Assembly: GCA_016717145.1 (NCBI GenBank)
Contig: JADKGD010000051.1
Coordinates: forward strand, 1-12,800
DNA length: 12,800 bases
Direction of reading: 5' to 3'
DNA from: Saprospiraceae bacterium
Lineage (GTDB): Bacteria > Bacteroidota > Bacteroidia > Chitinophagales > Saprospiraceae
The position numbers and the translations under genes are program-made. Positions 1 to 9,684 of the stretch are shown piece by piece. Under the pieces are notes generated by a model. That model was not told the origin of the DNA. It did no database searches and saw only the letters and a list, made by a program, of their open reading frames with translations. Position 1 is the first letter of the stretch, and every line of letters starts with the position of its first letter.

Positions 1-2078
1 GTCTGCCGGTAGGTACAATCGGTCGCTGTAAAACTTGTTGTCGAGAGCGAAAGGACATTTCTAAGTTTTCTACCAATCTTGCATTTTTAAAGTGACTGCC
101 ATTTTTGAGTGTAGACAATAGCAGAGGACGAAAAAAAAGGGTGCATTGAAGGCTGAGTATATACTACAAGGATTGATAAATTACGTGTAGGAAGCAAGAC
201 AATTTCTTGAAAAATCAAATGGGGCATCATTTACCATTCACAGCATCGAAAAGAAACCTTTAAAAAGATTTCCTTGCGGCACCATTTACCACATCCACTT
301 TACAACAGGAAGCCAGCAGAAAACTCGGGTTTTGCAGTTAACAGAACGATGTCTACAGCGCAGCGACTATATGAAGAAGGATATATCACCTATATGCGAA
401 CGGATTCGTCCAATCTTAGTGAAACAGCCATCACAGCCATAGCAGCGGAGATAGAATCCAGTTTTGGTAAACAATATCTGCACACACGAAGATATAAATC
501 AAAGGCAGCAAATGCTCAGGAGGCGCACGAAGCGTCAGGCCTACTTATATAGAGCGTAAAAACATATGGAATGACAAAGATCAGCAACGATTGTATGATC
601 TGATCTGGAAAAGGTCGATTGCGTCTCAAATGTCCGAAGCAGAAATAGAAAAAACGATTGTAAAAATTGATATTTCTACGATGAGGGACAAACAATTGGA
701 AGCCGTCGGAGAGGTATTAAAATTTGATGGTTTTTTAAAGGTCTACATGGAGTCAACTGATGATGACGAAGATGAAGATATAAAAGGTATGTTGCCACCT
801 TTGAAACAAGGACAAATGCTGGACCTTAATTATATGGAAGCCGTAGAAAGTTTTACCAGACCACCTTCAAGATATACAGAAGCCAGTCTGGTGAAAAAAC
901 TCGAAGAACTTGGCATCGGAAGACCATCTACTTATGCACCGACCATATCCAAAATAATGGAAGAGGAACGGGGCTACGTCACTAAGGAAAGTCGGGAAGG
1001 TGTACAAAGAAATTTCCAGTATCTGAAATTAAAAAATGGAAGCATTCAATCTGAAATAAAATCAGAAATCACGGGTACAACAAAAAATTGTCTTTATCCT
1101 TCTGATTTAGGTATGGTAGTAGTAGATTTTTTGTCTGAGCATTTTGAGCAGGTTATGGATTATAGTTTTACGGCCAATGTAGAAGATCAACTGGATAAAA
1201 TTGCCACAGATGGTAAGGACTGGAAATCTATGTTGTCGAATTTTTATGGACCTTTTCACAGTACAGTAGAACTTACCATGGAAAATGCTGAACGTGCTAA
1301 GGGGAAACGGGAATTGGGTATAGATCCTGTTTCCGGACATTCTGTCATCGCTCAGATGACGAGATTCGGTCCGGTGATTCAGATAGGAGACAGAGAAGAA
1401 GTGAAAGAGGGCGAAAAACCAAGATTTGCCAATTTGAAGCCAGGTCAATCCCTGGAGACCATTTCTTTTGAAGAAGCCATGGAACTATTTAAGTTGCCAA
1501 TGACCATAGGTAAATATAAAGGCGAGGAATTGACGGTAAATACCGGAAGATTTGGCCCTTATATCAAAATGGGTGATATGTACGTGAATCTTCCAAGAAA
1601 TATGGATACGATGACAATGACAATGGATGAGGCCATAACACTTGTTGATGCTAAAATGGATGAAAATGCACCTTTAGGTCACTATCAAAACCTTCCGATT
1701 ACGAAGGGTAAAGGCAGGTTTGGACCATTTATTAAGTGGAATGATCTGTTTATTAATATTCCAGTCAGATTTAAGCTTGAGACTATAAATGAGGCACAAT
1801 CAATTGAGTTGATTGACGCAAAAGTAGATAAAGAAGGCAATCGCTATATTCAGAATTGGCCATCAGAAAAAATTTCAATTGAAAATGGTCGTTGGGGGCC
1901 ATATATAAAGTTTGGAAAAAACAACCTGAAAGTGCCTAAGGTAAATGGAGAAAAAGTGGAAGGGGATTATTTACAGACAGTTAGTCTGGAGACCGTAAAG
2001 TCATGGATAGAGGCTGAAATTCCGGATGCATTTAAGAAAAAAGAAGTCAAACCTAAGGCTGCATTTAAGAAAAAATAA
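1..2078 (+). CDS. topA: DNA topoisomerase I (type IA), 5'-truncated by window edge and frameshifted
   Basis: Type IA topoisomerase, which relaxes negative supercoils through a 5'-phosphotyrosine intermediate. The stretch 2-33 gives the SAGRVQSVAV motif once one G is restored near 13. FTIHSIEKKPLKRF follows at about 220-268, and the active-site segment GYITYMRTDS has its catalytic Tyr codon at 391-393. HEAIRPTYIERK at 525-560 needs one base restored at 533. The long open stretch from about 538 to 2078 carries RYTEASLVKKLEELGIGRP (870-926), YPSDLGMVVVDFL and FTANVEDQLD. Four C-terminal GRFGPYIK-type repeats start at about 1359, 1545, 1713 and 1887, followed by a Lys-rich tail (FKKKEVKPKAAFKKK). 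These repeats replace the zinc ribbons of E. coli TopA, as in other Bacteroidota. At least seven indels lie between 1 and 533 (about 13, 50, 88, 115-190, 274, 330-333 and 533). All catalytic motifs survive repair, so sequencing error is likelier than gene decay. Confidence 0.93.
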
Positions 2079-2180
2079 TTTTAGCTTAAAATTGGATATA
2101 TATTCAAAAAATTAAATATTTCTTAACTAACAATATTATAGCTTATTTTGTCTTTATATCATAACAAAACATTAAAAGAC

Positions 2181-3281
2181 ATGACATTCAGAAATTTATT
2201 TTTAATAGTGACATATTTTGTTGCCATGGGCAGCATGAGGGCTCAAGTCCTGGATGAAGAAATAGGATTTATTTATGTGAAGGCAGAGTATCTGTTTGAA
2301 ACGGGTAGATATGAGGATGCGATCAAACAGTATAACATTGTCATAAGCAGGGATGCACAAAATAAAGATGCCATCATACACAGAGGCATGGCCAAATATG
2401 GTCTTGCGGCATACAAAGGATCCAAACTGGACGCCATGATGTCAATAGAGTTGACAGGCATTACGGGAGCATCGGCAGCATTATTAGGCCGGTCTTTCGC
2501 AGCAATGAATGATGTAAAAGCTGCGATAAGCAGCCTTAGTGCAGCCGTTGCACTTGATAATAAAAATACTGATTATCTTGAGTGGCGTGCTGCAATGTAT
2601 GAAAGTGATAATCAATTGATTAAAGCCTGTCAGGATTATGAACAAGCCATGAATTTGGGCAGTATTTCAGCAGAGATGAAAGCAAAATCATTATGCGGCA
2701 TTACTAAAACAAAAAATCATCCTACTAAAACTTTACCAGGTAAAACTACTCCTAACGACCATGTTGATTCTCTACCGTCAGACAATACAAATATGGGAAA
2801 TGACGATCAGACAAAAAAACCTACAGAAGTTTCTGAAGGTGAAGTACTTTCATCAGGCACAAAAGCAGATGATGCAGCAAGTGGAGGACTCAACAATCCT
2901 CCAAGAGATTCATCTGTGGTGGATGATTCTGAACCAAAGATCATAGATGATGGTTTGCCCAAAGAAGATAATTATGTAAATAGTTTTGTCATAGATGACG
3001 ATCTTACTATTGAGCTATCCGGACAGGAATTGGGCAGACGGAAAATCAAAGAAGTTCCCAGCATTCTTATTCTCGCAGATGAGAACGGAAAAGTCAGTGT
3101 AAATGTATGTGTCAACAAAGCAGGAGTGGTGACCAAAGCGGAATTTAATGCAAGCATGTCGTCCATAGCCAAAAAAAGCCTTGTCTCTCTTGCCATCCGA
3201 AAAGCAAAAGAATTTGAGTTTGAAAAAGGCACTTATGATTTGCAATGCGGAATTATGGTCTTCAAGATAAAAGGAAGTTAA
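2181..3281 (+). CDS. Secreted TPR protein with TonB-C-like C-terminal domain
   Basis: An intact gene of 366 residues from the ATG at 2181. The frame is open from a TTG at 2148, but the ATG gives a clean signal peptide (MTFRNLFLIVTYFVAMGSMRAQ, cleavage after A-Q), so I chose it. Residues about 27-165 are helical tetratricopeptide-like repeats (for example FETGRYEDAIKQYNIVI and DNQLIKACQDYEQAMNLG). Residues about 175-270 form a Ser/Asp/Thr/Pro-rich, probably disordered linker. The last 95 or so residues (RRKIKEVPSI, KVSVNVCVNKAGVVTKAEF, LAIRKAKEFEF, QCGIMVFKIKG) resemble the C-terminal domain of TonB-type energy transducers in Bacteroidota. There is no N-terminal membrane anchor of the usual TonB kind. 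The role is probably in the periplasm or at the outer membrane as a protein-protein adaptor. The partner is unknown. The gene stands alone, 102 bp after topA and 74 bp before the arginine deiminase gene. Confidence 0.8.
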   Translation: MTFRNLFLIVTYFVAMGSMRAQVLDEEIGFIYVKAEYLFETGRYEDAIKQYNIVISRDAQNKDAIIHRGMAKYGLAAYKGSKLDAMMSIELTGITGASAALLGRSFAAMNDVKAAISSLSAAVALDNKNTDYLEWRAAMYESDNQLIKACQDYEQAMNLGSISAEMKAKSLCGITKTKNHPTKTLPGKTTPNDHVDSLPSDNTNMGNDDQTKKPTEVSEGEVLSSGTKADDAASGGLNNPPRDSSVVDDSEPKIIDDGLPKEDNYVNSFVIDDDLTIELSGQELGRRKIKEVPSILILADENGKVSVNVCVNKAGVVTKAEFNASMSSIAKKSLVSLAIRKAKEFEFEKGTYDLQCGIMVFKIKGS

Positions 3282-3355
3282 TCTTTTCCAAAGCTAATTT
3301 TTTTAAATTCTGTCATTCATATTTTGTTATTTCATACCTTAGCGTTTGAAACCAA

Positions 3356-4618
3356 ATGAAATATCTTATGCTGAATGTAAACTCCGAAATAGGGGCACTC
3401 AAAAAAGTAATTATTCATAGGCCAGATGATGGAATCCCAAGGATTTCGCCTAAAAAAGCTGAAGAATTGCTTTTTGATGATATCGTACATCTGCCTCAGA
3501 TGAAAGAAGAACATGATATTTTCAGAAGGGTGCTACAGCATATTATAGGTAAAGAAAATGTACTGGATACACAGCGACTTATTGAAGAAGGCTTTGAAGC
3601 CAGTCCGGATATCAAAGAGGAATTAATTGATAAAATTGTCGATTACGAAGAATTGCCTCCGTCTGACAAAGGTGTTATGATGTCATTGAGTCACAGAGCC
3701 CTAACCCTTTTGCTGATTACCGGTTACCACATAGACGAAGATCATATTTATTTTGATCCTATTCCTAATTTTATATTTACCAGAGATATTGCTGTTGTAA
3801 TCAAAGATCATATTATCATTACAAAAGCTGCAAAATCAGCCAGATACAGAAAACCTGTTGACCCGATTTATATTTTATGCCCACCCACTATTTAAAGACC
3901 TTAGTGCCAAAGGTAAAATCATAAATTTAAATCATTTGGACAAATTTCCGCCTTCAAAAAAGGGGAAGTGGTGTCTATGGAAGGAGGTGATGTGATGATG
4001 TTGAATGACGATTTTGTTTTTGATAGGATGTTCAGAAAGGACAACTGATTATGCCATCAAGTGTGTCAAAGATGTATTGTTTGAAAAAGGTCTGGTGTCA
4101 AACGTGGCACAAATTAATATTCCTTCTGATCGTACCTGTATGCATATTGATACACTTTTTACCATGATAGACCAGAATGATATTGTATGTTTTAAGCCTA
4201 TTGTGTTTGATGGCGTAAGTTCGAATATAAAAGTCTTTAGAAAATGTTGCTGAAATCGTATATGATTCTGTAAAGACTTTTTATCCATGAAATCAATCCT
4301 AAAATTAACTTTATTTTTTAGTGGAGATGGCATCTCGCCCTATCAGGAAAGAGAACAATGGACGGACGGCTGTAATCTGGTTGCATTAAAACCAGGTGTG
4401 GCATTGACCTATGACAGAAATCCAAAAACTGAAGAAGCCTTAAAAAACAAGGGTATAGAATAATACACGCAAGAGATTTTATTGATCAGGTAAATGCAGG
4501 TACAATCGATCCAAAAACCATTACCAAAACCATAATCACTTTACCATCCAATGAACTTTCCAGAGCCCGCGGAGGATCTCATTGTATGACTTGTCCCCTG
4601 GAGCGCACATCCATGTAA
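3356..4618 (+). CDS. arcA: Arginine deiminase (frameshifted in this sequence)
   Basis: Hydrolyses L-arginine to citrulline and ammonia (guanidino-modifying/amidinotransferase fold, cytoplasmic). From the ATG at 3356 it opens with VNSEIGALKKVIIHRP, the typical ADI N-terminus. PNFIFTRD follows at about 3758-3781, then RENLLTRFIFYAHPLF and MEGGDV (Asp codon 3989-3991). Next come CMHIDTLFTMID (His codon 4143-4145), CNLVALKPGVALTYDRNP and finally RARGGSHCMTCPLER with the nucleophilic Cys codon at 4583-4585. The repaired length of about 420 residues equals that of the family. Seven single-base indels break the frame: at about 3850-3853, 3956-3965, 4017-4022, 4229-4232, 4285, 4314-4319 and 4460. Several lie in A, T or G runs. 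No ornithine carbamoyltransferase or carbamate kinase gene is nearby, so a full ADI pathway is not shown here. The downstream thioesterase starts 17 bp after the stop, suggesting cotranscription. Confidence 0.85.
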
Positions 4619-4635
4619 CCATCAATGCCGCTATT

Positions 4636-5043
4636 ATGTATAGTTTCGATTTTAAAAAAAGACTGAGGTATGGTGAGACAGATATGATGGGTTATCTTTA
4701 TTATGGAAATTATGCCCAACTATACGAGATAGGTAGGGTAGAGGCTATGCGTAATATTGGTTTATTATACAGAGATCTTGAGTTAGTGTATCGGATAATG
4801 ATGCCCGTAGTTCATGTTGACGCCAGATTTTTATTACCTGCAAAATATGATGAGGAATTGACGATCCGGACCATTCTCTCTGAGCTGCCTACCAAAATGA
4901 TAAGCTTTACGAATGAAGTGTATAATGAGGAGCAACGCTTAATTCACAGTGCCATGGTAAAGTTATTTTTTATAGATATGGATACTGATAAAAGAGTATC
5001 TTGCCCTGAATATATGCTTAAAAAATTAAGGCCATTATTTTGA
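4636..5043 (+). CDS. Hotdog-fold acyl-CoA thioesterase, YbgC/4-hydroxybenzoyl-CoA thioesterase family
   Basis: An intact gene of 135 residues, the normal size for the family. The frame is also open upstream to 4582, but that part overlaps the end of the arginine deiminase gene, so the ATG at 4636 is preferred (MYSFDFKKRLRYGETD). The signature RYGETDMMGYLYYGNY with the catalytic Asp16 (codon 4681-4683), followed by YEIGRVEAMR, is that of the YbgC/4HBT group, which hydrolyses short or aromatic acyl-CoA thioesters in the cytoplasm. The substrate cannot be read from the sequence. The gene lies 17 bp after the deiminase stop, and its TGA overlaps the TTG of the next gene, which supports a three-gene transcript. 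The absence of a frameshift in this short gene fits random indel errors. Confidence 0.88.
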   Translation: MYSFDFKKRLRYGETDMMGYLYYGNYAQLYEIGRVEAMRNIGLLYRDLELVYRIMMPVVHVDARFLLPAKYDEELTIRTILSELPTKMISFTNEVYNEEQRLIHSAMVKLFFIDMDTDKRVSCPEYMLKKLRPLF

Positions 5044-6021
5044 AAAGAAAGAAGTATTTTAATGACTATATCGCCGAACATCCTTTTGTCAAAAAGATAA
5101 TTGAGAAATCAAAAGTATATAGTTTTCCGGGCTTCCAGGGCATACCGTTATTTGATGTAGTGACTTTTGTCATCAAAGAAACACAGAAAGACAACCTTAC
5201 TACAAGGGCAAATTCCATTACCTTTAGACTATTTCTTTCTATTTTTTTCCGGCAATAATCTTTCTTTTTACCTTGCTGCCTTTGTTTACGTTTGTTAAGG
5301 ATTATACGGCAATGCTGAGCGAGCAATTGATCGATGTCATTCCAAAAAATGCCCATGACTACATATTTTCCATCATAACGGACATTACATCTATAAAACG
5401 GGATGGCTTGTTGTCATTGGGTGCGATCCTGGCTTTGTTTTTTTTTCATCTAATGGCATGTTAAACCTGATGTCAGGTTTTGAAGCTATATAATCACGCT
5501 TTTAAACAAAGACATTGGTTAAGAACCAGATTGGTTGCTGTTATTCTGACGATCGTGCTGTCTGGTTTATTGATTGTTTCTCTTTTTTTTAATGGTTGTA
5601 GAAAGCAATATTATAAACTATCTAAAGGGACGCGTATCACATCCCGGAATCTCTGTTAATATTTGTTAGTATTATTAATTGGTTATTTGCCATTTTTATG
5701 GTGTATACCGGTATAAGTCTGATTTACACTTTTGGTCCTTCCATGCACAGACGGATTCCGTTTATCAACATTGGCTCTATAATTGCGACAGTATTATCAT
5801 TGCTGACTTCATTTGGTTTTAGCTTTTTCATTAATCACTTTGGACAATATAATGAAATATATGGTTCGATAGGAGCACTGATGGTTATGATGGTTTGGAT
5901 TCAATATAATAGTTTTATCATGTTGGTTGGATTTGAACTGAATGCAAGTATTGCCGTGCATAAATCAATAGCTTATCATTTGGAAAAGAAGAAAGAAAAT
6001 AAGCGTCAGGTATTAGAATGA
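5040..6021 (+). CDS. YihY/BrkB family inner-membrane protein (frameshifted in this sequence)
   Basis: A polytopic membrane protein of about 326 residues after frame repair, the usual size of the YihY/virulence factor BrkB family. The family's transport role is not established. The N-terminus (KIIEKSKVYSFPGFQGIPLFDVV) and TRANSITFRLFL are followed by hydrophobic segments around FFPAIIFLFTLLPLF, LLSLGAILALFF, VAVILTIVLSGLLIVSLFLM and NWLFAIFMVYTGISLIY. The C-terminal family hallmark YGSIGALMVMMVWIQYN, then LVGFELNASI, leads into a Lys/Glu-rich tail. The TTG at 5040 overlaps the thioesterase stop and is the likely start; no in-frame ATG precedes the conserved region. Indels lie at about 5242-5248 (T run), 5438-5446 (nine Ts), 5481, 5583-5590 (eight Ts) and 5656-5660. 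Three are in long homopolymers. This is the last gene of the plus-strand block; its stop lies 6 bp from the stop of the opposite gene. Confidence 0.85.
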
Positions 6022-6027
6022 AGTAAG

Positions 6028-6762
6028 CTATTGTTTAATAATATCAAGAAATTCCTGTTTTTTTCTTCTGGATATTTCAACCAGTTTACCTTGTCCGAGA
6101 TCTACAAAACCTCCTTCGCCTTTGATATATTTTGAAATATACTTCAGGTTTATCAAATGGGAATGATGGCATCTGAAAAATATATCAGACGGCAATAAGT
6201 CTTCAAATTCTTTTAAGGTTCTTGATGAAATAATTTTAGAATTATTGTTAAAATAGATGACGGTATAATTGCTATTGGCTTCAAGGTGTACAATGGTAGA
6301 CAAATCAAAAAACATGATACCTTCAGACGAAGGTATGGCTATTTTCTGTAAGGATGAAAGTACATGTAAATTATGCTTTAAAAACTGAATTTTTTCTTTA
6401 TTCAGATGACCACCTTCTGAAGATTTTATTTTATCGATTGCCAGTATTAACTCATCTTTGTCTATAGGCTTTAGCAAATAGTCACTTGCATTCAATTTAA
6501 TTGCTTTAATGGCGTATTGATCATATGCCGTTGTGAAAATAACATGGAAATCAGTCTTTTCCATTTTTTCAAGCATGTCGATACCATTCATGACAGGCAT
6601 CTCAATATCTAAAAAAACCAGCTCCGGATGTAGCTCCATTATTTTTTCGTAGCCTTCCATTCCGTTTTTTGCTGTACCTATGACCTCAACATCGTTGCAG
6701 TATTCTTTTAAAGTCCAGGTTAACGTAGTAATACAATGTTGTTCATCATCAATGATAAGTGC
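6028..6762 (-). CDS. LytTR-family response regulator (REC + LytTR DNA-binding)
   Basis: Cytoplasmic partner of the kinase encoded just upstream on the same strand. The receiver domain starts with ALIIDDEQHC directly at 6762. It has the phosphoacceptor Asp in VFLDIEMPVMNG (codon 6607-6609), the Thr in IFTTAYDQYA and the Lys in YLLKPID. The LytTR domain occupies the last 100 or so residues, with IVHLEANSNYTVIYF, FFRCHHSHLINLKYI and VEISRRKK. Total length is about 244 residues, normal for this class. The start is odd: an in-frame TAA (6763-6765) directly precedes the Ala codon, and no ATG, GTG or TTG lies between it and the DDE motif. The first in-frame ATG (6658-6660) would delete half of the receiver domain. 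A base error in the start codon is the simplest explanation. The kinase stop codon (6769-6771) is only 3 bp from this TAA, so the two genes form one operon. Confidence 0.9.
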   Translation of the reverse strand, partial: ALIIDDEQHCITTLTWTLKEYCNDVEVIGTAKNGMEGYEKIMELHPELVFLDIEMPVMNGIDMLEKMEKTDFHVIFTTAYDQYAIKAIKLNASDYLLKPIDKDELILAIDKIKSSEGGHLNKEKIQFLKHNLHVLSSLQKIAIPSSEGIMFFDLSTIVHLEANSNYTVIYFNNNSKIISSRTLKEFEDLLPSDIFFRCHHSHLINLKYISKYIKGEGGFVDLGQGKLVEISRRKKQEFLDIIKQ

Positions 6763-6768
6763 TTAGAT

Positions 6769-9656
6769 TTATTTTATTTTTAAAGTTAGAATTACTTCAG
6801 TGCCATTGGACATGGAATCGAAGTCATTATAGTGATCAATAACGTTTACATCATTATCAGGATGGTGGAGTTTTAACCGTTCTTTTGTAATTTGCATACC
6901 ATAAGATCTGTCTTTGTTGCTGTCTTTTGTTTTAAGGTCTTTTGCTTTTGTTCTACCTATACCATTGTCTTTGATGCTTATCGCGATAAAATCGGATGTT
7001 TTTAGCGTTATTGAAATCTGAACCAGGCCTCCTTCTTTTTTATGCATAAGACCATGCCAGATGGCATTTTCAACAAATGGTTGGATGATAAGCGGCGGAA
7101 TACGGATATCCGCTTCTTGCACATCCGTATCTATTGTTATATCAAATGCAAACGAGTTATCGAATCTGATTTTTTCCAGAAGTAAATAGAGCCTCAACGA
7201 TTCCAATTCCTTATCCAGTGTTATTAACTCTTGTTTTGAATGCTCAAGAATCAGACGCATAAGTTTCGAAAATTTGGTCAAATAATCACTTGCCAGTCCA
7301 ATTTTATGCTCAATGATAAAAGCGTTAATACTATTTAGTGAATTGAATATAAAATGCGGGTTCATCTGCGATCGAAGCGCCTGCATTTCTGCTTGAGACC
7401 TTTGCCTTTTTGAGTTTTTCATTTGCTTTAAAAGTTTTAATCCGATCATTGACAAAAAGATAACTTAGTAAAAAAAGACAGATGGATGTGAGCAAAATAA
7501 ACACATTGGTTTTATACCATGGTGGTAATATTTTTATAAAAAGTGATCTTGGCTTTTTACACCATATTTTGTTATTATTAGCCGATTGTACTAAAAATGT
7601 ATATGATCCTGGTTTAAGTTGTGTATAACCCACAAAATTTCTTGACCCGCTTTTGACCCAGCTCGAGTCAACTCCTGTGAGCATGTATTTATACACAATG
7701 TTTTCAGATTGTGAAAAATTGGGAGTCTGAAATTCAATGCTGATAAAATTTTTGTCATGACTTAGGATTATGGAGTCAAGGTATGGCGGAGTCATATCAG
7801 ACATAAAAGGGTTATTATTTACATTCAGACTTGTTATGAGTGGTGAAGGTGAAAATGTATCTTCTTTTGAAAGGCTGGGATTTACCATATTAAAACCGTT
7901 TATACCACCAAACCAAAGCCTGCCGGACTTATCTTTATGACAGGATGCTGTATTAAATTCTGTGCTCTGAAGCCCATCAGCTTCAGAAAACTTTCTGATC
8001 AGGTCATTTTTATCTCGGATACTGCCAAAAGTTGCGGATATCTGGTAAATTCCCCTGTCAGATAATTATATTTTACCAGATTCTGCGCTTCTGTTGACAT
8101 TAAAATATTGCCATCGTTTGTTTCTTCCATAAATCTAACCCGGAGTAAATAGCTTTTTAGAAAAGAATTTTTGTCCCGACAATTCTCCCAGGATTTGGTA
8201 TTCAGATCAAATATTCTTAGTCCACCACGATATCCACCGGTAAGTAGTTTTTGTTGGTTTTTTAGTTTTATAACAAAAGTCAATTCTTTGGTTTGTTCAT
8301 CATCAGGATCAGTGTATTGGGTAAAATGATTAGTTTTTTGGTCAAAGCTATACAGACCACCCCAAGTCGCCATCCACAAATTATGTTCATCTGTTTTTAT
8401 TATGTTATAAATATTTTTTGAGTCGGATTTATTGTATTTATTAGGTGGTGGTTGGAAATACTGAAATTTATTTGTTTTGATGTTTGTGTGAAGTAAACCG
8501 CCATATAAAGTACCTGCATAAAAATCTACGTCATTATCAGAAAATAAACTTAAAATCATATTGTCATAAGATCGATCATCGGTCACTGCTTTGCTTTTCC
8601 AGTATTCAAATTGCACTTTTTGTTTGTCATATTTAGCAATGCCTCCACCACTTAGCCCTACCCATGTTACAAATTGTCTATTTGTGAAAAAACTAAGCAC
8701 AAACTGACTTTTTAATGCAAAAGCAGAGCCTGTGGACCCTGCATTAACAAATGTTTTTTTATCCAGATCTATTTTGATCAATCCATCACTGCGACTACCA
8801 ACCCAAACAGTGTTTTTATCGCTTTGATGGATGAGTCTGACATCCTGCAACATTTTATTTCCTGAAAATACGTGGTTAAAATTTGTACATTTAAAATCTT
8901 TTTTGCCATCCAAATCCATTAAAACAATTTCTGAGCCGTTGGTAATTATCCAAATTTTGTTGCTAACGACAGAAACATCAGTGATGGTCAAATTTGGTTT
9001 TCTGAGTATGGTTTTAATGCCGATCGGTATAAGTTTGGTTTCTGAAATTTGATACATTTCAGATTGTGTAGAAAGCCATAAATGGCCTGAAAAATCCTTT
9101 ACAATAGTTCCAATTTTTTTTTGTGCCTCACCAACCCATTGTATTTCCACCATTTTTTTAAGTACTTTACTATAACAAAATACCCCATCATCTTGGGTTA
9201 TAACCCAAATATTATCGTTATTATCTTCGATTATTTTTTTAAACCAAATATTGGAGGGTATAAAAAAACCGGTATAAAATTGTTTTGGGTAATAAAAACT
9301 ATCCAGATACCGGTTATATATCAGTAATTCTTTAGTTGTACCAACCCACAAATGATCACTAAGGTCATAATATAAGGCAGTAATCATTTTTGAAAAATTA
9401 GCACTTTGGGCTTTTTGCTGAGACATGTATGGTCTGATGCACACAAAGTTTTTGCCATCAAATCTGTTAATGCCATCCTGCGTTCCAAACCACATGAATC
9501 CCTCAGGTGTTTCAGCCATGCTATAAATGCTGTTTTGGGATAAACCTTGCGCCGATGTGTACGATTGAAAAAAGACACTTTGTGCCTTAAGATGGAGGCA
9601 ACATAAAAATATAACCCAGGCAATAAAAATACGCCTTATCAATTGTTTTTGTGCAT
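6769..9656 (-). CDS. Two-component sensor histidine kinase with periplasmic beta-propellers, Y_Y_Y domain and LytS-type kinase (frameshifted)
   Basis: A one-span sensor of about 960 residues. After a signal peptide (IRRIFIAWVIFLCCLHLKAQ) come at least 11 regulator-propeller repeats, e.g. EGFMWFGTQDGINRFDG, DHLWVGTTKELLIYNR, HNLWMATWGGLYSFD and GRLWFGGINGFNMVNP, probably two periplasmic propellers. A Y_Y_Y domain (about 7756-7529; YKYMLTGVDSSWV) and a transmembrane helix (about 7507-7451) follow. The cytoplasmic LytS-type kinase has QMNPHFIFNSLNSI (phospho-His codon 7354-7356), N-box QPFVENAIWHGL, IKDNGIGR and SYGMQITKERL. Two indels split the frame, at about 8026-8030 and 7398-7412. Start: the frame is open from a TTG at 9684, with another TTG at 9642. 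An ATG at 9656 comes into frame if one A is added to the run at 9646-9650, giving MHKKQLIRRIF; I prefer it. The ligand is unknown. In Bacteroidota such sensors often detect glycans, but no glycan-use genes are visible here. Confidence 0.9.
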
Positions 9657-9684
9657 TAAAGTGCCATGTTGCCTTGTTTTCCAA

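Noticed and set aside
274..552. A separate small protein of 92 residues
   Set aside because: It contains the TopA active-site YMRTDS and is the middle piece of topA between the indels at about 330 and 533.
1107..1448. Antisense open frame over topA
   Set aside because: It is a shadow of the well-supported topA coding frame, with no recognisable motif. Other antisense frames (for example 4049-4333, 5066-5356, 11538-11891) were dropped for the same reason.
2079..2180. Promoter or terminator between topA and the TPR gene
   Set aside because: TTATTTTG at 2143-2150 is one base off the -7 consensus and lacks a -33 TTG. No hairpin with a GC-containing stem is seen.
4005..4253. A separate small protein of 82 residues
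   Set aside because: It is a central piece of the arginine deiminase (CMHIDTLFTMID) bounded by indels.
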